From: an uncultured Eubacteriales bacterium
GTDB lineage: Bacteria; Bacillota; Clostridia; Peptostreptococcales; Anaerovoracaceae
Direction of reading: 5' to 3'
Assembly (NCBI GenBank): GCA_902765035.1
Contig: CACWYF010000140.1
Span: 1 to 5,367, forward strand
Length of the DNA: 5,367 nt
The notes below the pieces were generated by a model. The model ran no database searches. It worked only from the letters and a program-made list of their open reading frames with translations, and had not been told where the DNA came from. Shown one piece after another: positions 1 through 4,431 of the stretch; the first letter of the stretch is position 1; every line of letters starts with the position of its first letter. The position numbers were made by a program, and so were the translations under genes.

Positions 1-556
1 TGAGACGGATATAACGCTGGATTTGATTGCGACTATCTCCTACCTCTTGAGCTAATTGTTCATCAGAACGTAATTGTGTCCCCAGTGGGGACATATTTTT
101 CCCTTGTCTACCCGGCATTCTTTTCATTGCCTCCAGTCTCATCCTGTAGGCAAATGCCTTCTCACTCGGGAGAATCGTACTCCTCTGGTAGTTCGACTCG
201 ACCATCATCACGATCGACTCCTCACGATTCATCTCCATGATCTCGCATCTGAGTGTCGGTATCCCGAGCAGTTCACAGGCTCTCTTACGCCTGTGGCCGG
301 AGATCAACTCATATCTGCCGTCTTCCTTCTTCCTGACTGCAGCAGGTGTCATGACTCCATGCTCACGGATCGACTCGATGAGGTTCTCCATATCCTCGTC
401 ATCTCTGACCTTGTAAGGATGATCCGGAAAAGGGTCGATCTCTTCGAGCGGGATCTCGTATATCCTCTTGAGTTTCGCATCGTCTCTCTCCTCCTGTGAG
501 GAGAACAGTTCATCGAGTGATGGAAGCTTCATTTCTATGTCTCTCGCGTTCGCCAA
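1..556 (-). CDS. parB: ParB/RepB/Spo0J-family partition protein, 3' end cut by the window edge
   Basis: Partial gene: 185 codons are visible from a TTG start at 556, and the frame is still open at position 1. Known for the family: ParB binds centromere-like parS sites, uses CTP to close into a sliding clamp, and works with ParA in plasmid or chromosome segregation. Seen here, numbered from the TTG: the N-terminal leader MKLPSLDELF at 9-18; the start of the ParB/Srx domain near 32-40 (IYEIPLEEI); the CTP-binding box GHRRKRA at 87-93; an SNYQR segment equivalent to the ENxQR box near 122-126; then the beginning of the central helix-turn-helix region (LAQEVGDSRNQIQRYIRL). The start choice is unusual. 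ATG at 532 is possible, but TTG at 556 sits 9 bases after GGAGGTGAT, a perfect anti-16S match, whereas ATG 532 has only a weak purine tract before it. The gene overlaps the end of parA, so the two are translationally coupled. The sequence type resembles plasmid and conjugative-element ParBs of Clostridia rather than housekeeping Spo0J. Confidence 0.9.
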   Translation of the reverse strand, partial: MANARDIEMKLPSLDELFSSQEERDDAKLKRIYEIPLEEIDPFPDHPYKVRDDEDMENLIESIREHGVMTPAAVRKKEDGRYELISGHRRKRACELLGIPTLRCEIMEMNREESIVMMVESNYQRSTILPSEKAFAYRMRLEAMKRMPGRQGKNMSPLGTQLRSDEQLAQEVGDSRNQIQRYIRL

Positions 557-1328
557 TCCTGATCACCTCCTTCGTCAGCGCCTCATAAGCTTTGGCCGGT
601 TTCGAGTCTTTGTCGTATTCGAAGATACTCTGTCCTGCCTTCGATGCTTCTGCCGCTTTGACAGCGACTGGTATCTGAGCATCAAAGATCCTTATCTGCA
701 TCCCGTACTTGGTTCTGATAGTATCTATGACTTCCTTTGCAAGATTGGTCCGATAATCTACCAGCGTCATGAGTACGCCGTCGATCTTCAGCTTATCGTT
801 CGTATGATTCCTGACCATATCAATACTCCTCATGAGCTGTGTCATACCCTTTGCCGGGAGGAACTGAGCCTGCACCGGTATAATCACGCTGTCCGCTGCT
901 GTCAGGGCATTTATCGTAATCATTCCGAGAGATGGCATACAGTCTATGACGATATAGTCATAGTCGTTCCTGACATCCTTCATCAGATTAGCAAGAATCT
1001 TCTCTCTGCTCATTGCATTTACAAGTCTCGTCTCCATCGATGAAAGATCCAGATTGGACGGGATAAGATCGATACTTTCCGGATGATGAAGGATAGAATC
1101 TTTCACTCTTGGCTTATACTCCTGCGTGGCAAGGTACATGAGTCTGCCAAGCGAATTATCCAGAGCGTCACCGTTCCAGCCGAGAGCTGTGGTGAGATCG
1201 CTCTGTGGATCTCCGTCTATGAGCAGAACGCGTTTTCCTGACCTTGCTAATCCAACACCCAGATTAAGGGCGGTGGTCGTTTTGCCTACACCGCCCTTCT
1301 GGTTGCATATAGCAATAACCTTTGCCAT
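510..1328 (-). CDS. parA: ParA-family (Soj/MinD-like) partition ATPase
   Basis: Full-length 272-residue ParA, the usual size for a ParA without the N-terminal DNA-binding extension. Such proteins bind nucleoid DNA as ATP dimers and are released by ParB, which moves the ParB-parS cargo. Seen: the deviant Walker A KGGVGKTT at residues 11-18 with signature lysine K11 and K16; Walker A' DGDPQ at 38-42; Walker B IVIDCMPSLG at 126-135, with D129. The start is secure: a GGGAGGTAAG Shine-Dalgarno precedes the ATG, and the stop of the upstream 162-aa gene ends one base before it. Its 3' end overlaps parB by 47 bases if parB starts at TTG 556. The C-terminal ~15 residues are rich in R, E and H and carry the parB ribosome-binding site. 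The three-gene order implies an operon and a mobile-element segregation module. I see nothing degenerate in the ATPase motifs. Confidence 0.95.
   Translation of the reverse strand: MAKVIAICNQKGGVGKTTTALNLGVGLARSGKRVLLIDGDPQSDLTTALGWNGDALDNSLGRLMYLATQEYKPRVKDSILHHPESIDLIPSNLDLSSMETRLVNAMSREKILANLMKDVRNDYDYIVIDCMPSLGMITINALTAADSVIIPVQAQFLPAKGMTQLMRSIDMVRNHTNDKLKIDGVLMTLVDYRTNLAKEVIDTIRTKYGMQIRIFDAQIPVAVKAAEASKAGQSIFEYDKDSKPAKAYEALTKEVIRIGERERHRNEASITR
562..570 (-). promoter_or_regulatory. Shine-Dalgarno of parB, inside the parA 3' coding region
   Basis: The minus strand reads GGAGGTGAT here, nine bases complementary to the 16S 3' tail (the plus strand shows the anti-SD itself, ATCACCTCC). It lies within parA codons for E-V-I and ends 5 bases before TTG 556-554 (9 bases from GGAGG). 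This site decides the start: the only other candidate, ATG 532, would be 29 bases from it. Confidence 0.75.
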
Positions 1329-1329
1329 A

Positions 1330-1818
1330 TCAGCTTACCTCCCTATGTGACTCCTTCATCAGGAACCAATCGATTTCTTCTGTCTGCATGAAGTCATCGA
1401 TGAACCAGTCATAGATATCTTCGCAGTACTCTTCGCATATGACAATGATGTCAAGTTCCTCTGCCGAGTGCTTCATGCCGCGCGCATAGAACATGCCCTT
1501 GAGCATGCGCAGTCCTGATTCAGGATTACCGTGTCTGATCATTCTGAGCATTTCAGTTATGGTGTCCATGCGCATGCCATCAACAACATCTGTGAAATGA
1601 TCGGCTGCTCTTTCTGCTGTGAACGAAGCAACTGTTGCCGCCAGTTCATATGCACTTTCCTCTTCTCCTTCGAAACTGCTGCAGAAATCAGGCATCTCCT
1701 CATCCGGGAGTTTTTCGTCCATGTCCGGAAAACCTGCCTCCAGTTTTTTCATGAGTTTCTTAAGCTCTCTTTTCCTTCTCCACTTGTCGATCTTCATCCT
1801 TACTGTAATCTTTTTCAT
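1330..1818 (-). CDS. Uncharacterised 162-aa protein, first gene of the par operon
   Basis: Not recognised. I chose ATG 1818 (MKKITVRMKI) because AAGGAAAG lies just upstream. A longer frame could begin at ATG 1854, but that codon directly abuts the U-tract of an intrinsic terminator and has no ribosome-binding site. The product is soluble, with no signal peptide or membrane segment. It has a strongly basic N-terminus (residues 1-25, many K/R: DKWRRKRELKKLMKKL), then an acidic linker around 31-55 (PDMDEKLPDEEMPDF), a helical middle (AYELAATVASFTAERAADHF, 57-76), and an acidic, aromatic C-terminus near 126-155 with EEYCEDIYDWFIDDF. It ends one base before the parA start, so it is co-transcribed. 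Its place ahead of parA suggests an accessory or regulatory protein of the segregation module, but that is inference from position only. Confidence 0.75.
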   Translation of the reverse strand: MKKITVRMKIDKWRRKRELKKLMKKLEAGFPDMDEKLPDEEMPDFCSSFEGEEESAYELAATVASFTAERAADHFTDVVDGMRMDTITEMLRMIRHGNPESGLRMLKGMFYARGMKHSAEELDIIVICEEYCEDIYDWFIDDFMQTEEIDWFLMKESHREVS

Positions 1819-1833
1819 AACGCTTTCCTTTCT

Positions 1834-1848
1834 CCGGATCCTGTCCGG
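1834..1848 (-). other. Small hairpin just before the 162-aa gene's RBS
   Basis: The minus strand reads CCGGA, five bases CAGGA, then TCCGG: a 5-bp stem between the upstream terminator and the Shine-Dalgarno of the 162-aa gene. It could limit ribosome access or act with the terminator in leader control. It is short and could be chance. Confidence 0.3.
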
Positions 1849-1854
1849 TTGCAT

Positions 1855-1882
1855 AAAAAAAGCTCCGCACTGTGTGCAGAGC
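1855..1882 (-). terminator. Intrinsic terminator between the 47-aa ORF and the par operon
   Basis: The minus-strand RNA forms a nine-pair stem GCUCUGCAC / GUGCGGAGC (one U-G pair) with an ACA loop, followed by seven U residues. This is a textbook rho-independent terminator. It lies 36 bases downstream of the small ORF stop and ends 36 bases before the start codon of the 162-aa gene. Confidence 0.85.
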
Positions 1883-1893
1883 CATCTTGATGA

Positions 1894-1922
1894 GTTATGT
1901 ATGTTACTGATCCGCCTGTCAG
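1894..1922 (-). promoter_or_regulatory. Possible promoter for the par operon, overlapping the small ORF stop
   Basis: The minus strand carries CTGACA (1922-1917, 5 of 6 to the -35 consensus), a 17-base spacer, and CATAAC (1899-1894, 4 of 6 to the -10). Transcription from here would begin about ten bases before the terminator at 1855-1882, placing that terminator in the operon leader. No better promoter is visible between the small ORF and the operon. Confidence 0.35.
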
Positions 1923-2062
1923 TCTATGAACCGGATAAGCAGATCATCAACAGCATCAGTATATCTTCCTTCAGCAATAAGCTGGTTCTTGAGTTCGACG
2001 AGCGCCAGAACGATGATTCTGACCTCATCATGAGTAAACTTATATTTCGGGTTGAACATCAT
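1919..2062 (-). CDS. 47-aa small protein of unknown function
   Basis: A short open frame that starts with tandem ATG codons (2062 and 2059) behind AAAGAGGTGAGG, an excellent Shine-Dalgarno. The second ATG has the better spacing. Residues 11-30 read HDEVRIIVLALVELKNQLIA, an amphipathic helix, followed by EGRYTDAVDDLLIRFID. It is soluble, acidic and without cysteines. From memory, tiny proteins with the pattern 'xxALxELKNxLIAEGRYTDAVDxxL' are common in Clostridia mobile elements and have no assigned function; I cannot confirm this by search. It has a consensus -10 about 20 bases upstream and its own terminator downstream, so it looks like a stand-alone unit before the par operon. Confidence 0.75.
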   Translation of the reverse strand: MMFNPKYKFTHDEVRIIVLALVELKNQLIAEGRYTDAVDDLLIRFID

Positions 2063-2082
2063 CCTCACCTCTTTCCTGAAGC

Positions 2083-2111
2083 ATTATAGTTTATAACGTT
2101 TATTACGACTA
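2083..2111 (-). promoter_or_regulatory. Probable promoter of the 47-aa ORF with overlapping palindrome
   Basis: The minus strand has a perfect -10, TATAAT, at 2088-2083. The best -35 at 17-base spacing is weak (TAGTCG, 2111-2106, 3 of 6). The predicted start of RNA is near 2076, leaving a leader of about 14 bases that contains the Shine-Dalgarno. A small inverted repeat TTATA-gtt-TATAA (2084-2096) covers the -10, and a second, TATAC-t-GTATA (2110-2120), covers the upstream edge. Both are possible operators. Confidence 0.4.
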
Positions 2112-2156
2112 TACTGTATATCAGGTATTTGTAAGACGCAATTATGCGACATCAGC

Positions 2157-2216
2157 TTATAACCGAAGAGGATTCGACCCTAAAAATTTAACCGATTTTA
2201 ATCGATATTTAACCGA
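2157..2216. repeat. Short TTTAAYCGA direct repeats in an AT-rich stretch
   Basis: TTTAACCGA at 2187-2195, TTTAATCGA at 2197-2205 and TTTAACCGA at 2208-2216 follow each other at 10- and 11-base steps, about one helical turn. A related ATAACCGA ends at 2166. The spacing puts the units on one face of the DNA, as in iterons, centromere sites or regulator-binding arrays. Which of these applies is not determined. The rest of 2063-2350 holds no convincing gene. Confidence 0.45.
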
Positions 2217-2314
2217 AAATAATAGCTAATGCGAATATTTCGACACTACACGATGAACGATAAAAGACAATGTCAGGCAAATCTTGACAGCCGGAAAGTA
2301 CTGAAATTCCAACG

Positions 2315-2345
2315 AAAAATCCCCCAGGTCCTTGAGCCTGAGGGA
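2315..2345 (-). terminator. Intrinsic terminator of the tRNA-Thr gene
   Basis: The minus-strand RNA forms UCCCUCAGG / CCUGGGGGA (nine pairs, one U-G) with an eight-base loop CUCAAGGA, followed by UUUUU. It begins six bases after the encoded CCA of the tRNA, so it ends the tRNA transcript. Confidence 0.85.
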
Positions 2346-2350
2346 GTCTG

Positions 2351-2425
2351 TGGAGCTGATAGTGGGAGTCGAACCCACAACCTTCTCGTTACGAATGAGA
2401 TGCTCTGCCATTAAGCTATATCAGC
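2351..2425 (-). tRNA. tRNA-Thr, anticodon CGT (reads ACG)
   Basis: A full cloverleaf folds on the minus strand. The acceptor is GCTGATA / TATCAGC (7 pairs), then TA and a D arm GCTT...GAGC with GG in the loop. The anticodon stem is TCTCA / CGAGA with loop TTCGTAA, so positions 34-36 are CGT, threonine. The variable loop is AGGTT; the T arm is GTGGG-TTCGACT-CCCAC; the discriminator is T; and CCA is encoded. One flaw: A31 faces C39 instead of a Watson-Crick pair, at the base of the anticodon loop. A promoter lies about 45 bases upstream and a terminator just downstream, so it is a single-gene unit. Confidence 0.95.
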
Positions 2426-2454
2426 ATATTAGGTATTCTGTTACGAATGACGCG

Positions 2455-2494
2455 CATCGCGCTCTGTTATGATAGCAGAGCGCGATGGTTTTTT
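2455..2494 (+). terminator. Plus-strand terminator-shaped hairpin with no obvious plus-strand gene
   Basis: Perfect 12-base arms CATCGCGCTCTG (2455-2466) and CAGAGCGCGATG (2476-2487) with a nine-base loop are followed on the plus strand by GTTTTTT. Read rightward this is a strong intrinsic terminator. Read leftward it has an A-run before the stem and no U-run after it. It may block antisense transcription into the 3' end of the large gene, protect that gene's mRNA end, or act as an operator on the tRNA promoter it contains. Confidence 0.6.
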
Positions 2495-2497
2495 CAA
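2469..2497 (-). promoter_or_regulatory. Promoter of tRNA-Thr
   Basis: The minus strand reads TTGAAA (2497-2492, 5 of 6), a spacer of exactly 17 bases, and TATCAT (2474-2469, 5 of 6). The expected RNA start is near 2462, giving a leader of about 37 bases before the mature tRNA. The -35 lies only eight bases past the stop of the upstream gene. The -10 falls in the loop of the large palindrome at 2455-2487. Confidence 0.7.
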
Positions 2498-2505
2498 TCT
2501 CTAAT

Positions 2506-4272
2506 TTAGTCCCGTCTTTCCAGCCTCTTGGCGAATGCCCTGACCTCATCCGATGTGATAGTGACCACATCGAGCTCCTTGCCTTCCGTCATTGCAGAGG
2601 CCTCATCGAAGCACTTGATGAAGTACTCAACTGCCTCGGTGATTTTTACGAGCCTGATGCTGTCGTCCTTCTCATCGACGATGAGTCTGGTATCTTCACC
2701 CTCTCTGTCTTCAGCATGGTTGGTGTAGTTGCGGATATCTCCTATGTGATAGTAAGCGTACAGGACATTCTCAACAACATCTCTGTTTTCACAGGCTGTA
2801 TAGGCCGTGATCATGTCGTTGTTTGTGCTGTCGAGTCCTTTCAGCCGGTGTCTTGCATAGGTGCGCTGCGGATCTTCATTGCCGTTCCGCATATTGCCCT
2901 TGCGGATGTATGTCTTGATGAAGAAGTGATCAATGTCATTCATCTTCCAGTACTCATACGGTTTCATGCTCGCGCGCTCTTCAGCCAGCAGCATGACTAC
3001 ATGCTCCTTGAGCATTTCATTGTTGCAGTAGTAGTATATGCCTCTGTTTACGAACTCACGCGGCGCCCTTGACTCGATCAGAGTGAGCGTCTGCTGGTAG
3101 AACTTCTTCCTGTAGCCCCACTTAACGAGGTCTATGAACTGGGTCTCTTCACCTTCCATCAGTTTGCCGTAATCGGCCCTGATGCCGTCAGCAAGAACCA
3201 TGAACAGTTTGCTGAAGTAATCATCCGGATCAGGCATGCGGTCGGTCTCCGCGAACAGCTCTCTCAGAGTAGCTATGCCTTCCTCCATCTCTCTTATATT
3301 GCACAGAGAGATGCCGATGTCTATCCTCCTCATGGCATAGATCATTCTTTCGATCAGTTCATTTCTGGACCCGCTCCTGTTCCAGTACTCAACGAGCATG
3401 TCGACTTTGCCGTATTTGAGGAAAGCCCTTGTCGCCGCCGCCAGTTCAGTGATCCCGTAGCCGAGAGTGTCGTCTCTTATCTCGCCCGCAATCGAATTGG
3501 TGGCTTCTGTAGTGGTAAAGGTGTTCCTTACCGTGATGCCGTCCTCATGCATCGTGCCGATGATATCCAGGATGTTCATAAGAACATAGTTGTCTGTCAT
3601 GTCATCGTTATTGAGAGCCACATAAATCTCGACATCATCCTCGTGTTCACCTATGATGACCTGTATCAGCTGCAGGATATTATCAACCGGAAGCTGCCCG
3701 TCCTCAGAAAGACTGGTAGGAATGAATCTGACCTTCACGTCTTCATTCTCGCTGAGTATCTCCATTTTGCACGAATCCTTCATCGTGCTGTAGAGATAGC
3801 CCTTGATCCAGGTCAAGAAGCGCGGCCTCGCATCCTCGCCAGGGATGATTGCATTCAGCCCCTGTATGAATCTTGTATACAGATCGCGGTCCTTGGACAG
3901 GTCCTCAAACATGCGGTTGAACCTGCCGCTGTATTCTCCGCTCTTGTAGAAGTTATCTATATAATTCTTGGCCCTCAGCTGGTCTTCGTGGGACAGCAGC
4001 TCCATCATGTCCTGCGCGCAGGCGGCGAAGTCCTCCACGGAGAGGCGCCCGGCCGAGGCCAGCTGCATGGAGAAGAGCGCGATGGCCATATAGATGTTGT
4101 GCTCCATGGGGTTGTCGCGGCCGACGTCGGGCGCCTTGGCCAGCAGGTCGCGGTAGATGGGCCGGGCGCCGCGCGCGCAGCTGTGGGCCAGGTCGCGCCC
4201 GCAACGGTTGGCGATAGCGCGGCGCATGAGGGGCACGACCAGGTTGAAGTAGGACGACTTGTATTCCAGCAT
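2506..4272 (-). CDS. Chimeric ORF: ATC hydrolase-like N-terminus joined to a TM1812/Csx1-like HEPN ribonuclease
   Basis: 588 codons from ATG 4272, preceded by an AGGGG Shine-Dalgarno. Two parts are visible. Residues 1 to ~90 are coded by very GC-rich DNA and resemble the start of the L-2-amino-thiazoline-4-carboxylate hydrolase family (ARPIYRDLLAKAPDVG at 36-51, NPMEHNIYMAI at 54-64, GRLSVEDF at 75-82). Residues ~93-588 are coded by moderate-GC DNA and resemble TM1812/Csx1-type CRISPR-associated proteins: a Rossmann-like stretch with strand EIYVALNNDDM (215-225), where CARF/TM1812 relatives usually have a DITHGFR-type loop; AFLKYGKVDMLVEYW (283-297); LVKWGYRKKFYQQTLTLIE (382-400); and a C-terminal HEPN domain with YYHIGDIRNYTNHA, giving R514-x4-H519. 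In characterised Csx1/Csm6 enzymes that motif cleaves RNA after cyclic oligoadenylate binds the CARF domain. The first CARF strand and its nucleotide-binding loop appear to be missing, replaced by the hydrolase piece. The function of this version is therefore uncertain; a recombination product or assembly chimera is likely. Confidence 0.7.
   Translation of the reverse strand: MLEYKSSYFNLVVPLMRRAIANRCGRDLAHSCARGARPIYRDLLAKAPDVGRDNPMEHNIYMAIALFSMQLASAGRLSVEDFAACAQDMMELLSHEDQLRAKNYIDNFYKSGEYSGRFNRMFEDLSKDRDLYTRFIQGLNAIIPGEDARPRFLTWIKGYLYSTMKDSCKMEILSENEDVKVRFIPTSLSEDGQLPVDNILQLIQVIIGEHEDDVEIYVALNNDDMTDNYVLMNILDIIGTMHEDGITVRNTFTTTEATNSIAGEIRDDTLGYGITELAAATRAFLKYGKVDMLVEYWNRSGSRNELIERMIYAMRRIDIGISLCNIREMEEGIATLRELFAETDRMPDPDDYFSKLFMVLADGIRADYGKLMEGEETQFIDLVKWGYRKKFYQQTLTLIESRAPREFVNRGIYYYCNNEMLKEHVVMLLAEERASMKPYEYWKMNDIDHFFIKTYIRKGNMRNGNEDPQRTYARHRLKGLDSTNNDMITAYTACENRDVVENVLYAYYHIGDIRNYTNHAEDREGEDTRLIVDEKDDSIRLVKITEAVEYFIKCFDEASAMTEGKELDVVTITSDEVRAFAKRLERRD
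2716..2733 (-). other. HEPN ribonuclease motif R-x4-H codons
   Basis: Codons 514-519 of the large ORF spell RNYTNH: CGC at 2733-2731 is Arg and CAT at 2718-2716 is His. The polar residue after Arg and the surrounding IRNxxNHA context match the HEPN active-site pattern of Csx1/Csm6-type RNases. The catalytic residues are intact even though the N-terminus is not. Confidence 0.65.
3965..4010. other. Composition break / probable recombination or assembly junction
   Basis: Within one open frame the GC content changes abruptly. Line counts are 47% for 3901-3960, 57% for 3961-4020 and 73% for 4021-4080. The protein similarity changes at the same place (about residues 90-96, MMELLSHEDQ). No repeat, IS end or attachment core is visible at the join. 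Confidence 0.6.
4003..4272 (-). pseudogene. Truncated 5' part of an ATC hydrolase-family gene
   Basis: This is the first ~90 codons of the fused frame considered on their own. They share base composition and codon use with the methyltransferase gene upstream. Family proteins (L-2-amino-thiazoline-4-carboxylic acid hydrolase, known from a cysteine-forming pathway) are as I recall two to three times longer than this, so the C-terminal part is lost here. Identification rests on the NPMxxNIYMA and ARPIYRDL patterns and is moderate. Confidence 0.45.
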
Positions 4273-4321
4273 ATGCTGCCCCTGGGTTTGTTGGTCTGTC
4301 GAGGAGAAGACGTTCTTGCAT

Positions 4322-4430
4322 GTGACGGGTGACGGGGGAGTGACACACGTTCGCGTGACGGGTGACGGGGGAGTGACACATGCACGCGTGGTGACAAGTC
4401 CCCGTCCCCTGTCACGCTGTCACCTGTCAC
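4322..4430. repeat. REP-like GTGAC/GACGGGGGA repeat cluster
   Basis: Two identical 26-base units, starting GTGACGGGTGACGGGGGAG and ending TGACACA, lie at 4322-4347 and 4355-4380, stepping by 33 bases. An inverted relative lies at 4391-4415 (GTGACA...TGTCAC ends, core CCCCGTCCCC). Two more GTCAC half-units follow and run up to the methyltransferase stop codon. This head-to-head order resembles the bacterial REP/BIME elements mobilised by TnpA-REP (Y1) transposases. It fills the 159-base gap between the two genes. Confidence 0.75.
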
Positions 4431-4431
4431 G

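Noticed and set aside
74..1043. Plus-strand frames opposite parA and parB
   Set aside because: They are shadows of strongly conserved minus-strand genes and lack initiation signals.
1330..1854. Longer start (ATG 1854) for the 162-aa protein
   Set aside because: The ATG follows directly on the terminator's U-tract with no Shine-Dalgarno; ATG 1818 has a good one.
2226..2414. Two 61-codon open frames on opposite strands
   Set aside because: Both are translations through the tRNA gene (GSTPTISS-like and GSRTHNLL-like ends are typical tRNA artefacts) and have no ribosome-binding site.
3547..4332. 261-codon plus-strand frame opposite the large gene
   Set aside because: It is a low-complexity shadow frame (runs of G, A, V, H) with no RBS or family resemblance; the minus-strand frame carries recognisable motifs.
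4322..4380. Possible CRISPR array (two identical 26-base repeats)
   Set aside because: The 'spacer' between them is only seven bases, there are just two units, and the same unit occurs elsewhere with inverted partners, as in REP elements.
3953..4430. Alternative minus-strand frames of 141-142 codons over the repeat cluster
   Set aside because: They translate the GTGAC repeats into repeated HSPVTRH-type peptides, then run as Arg/Pro/Ala-rich shadows of the GC-rich hydrolase-like frame.
4322..4430. Repeat cluster as an intrinsic terminator of the methyltransferase
   Set aside because: The inverted arms can fold, but no T-run follows on the minus strand, so a rho-independent terminator is not supported.
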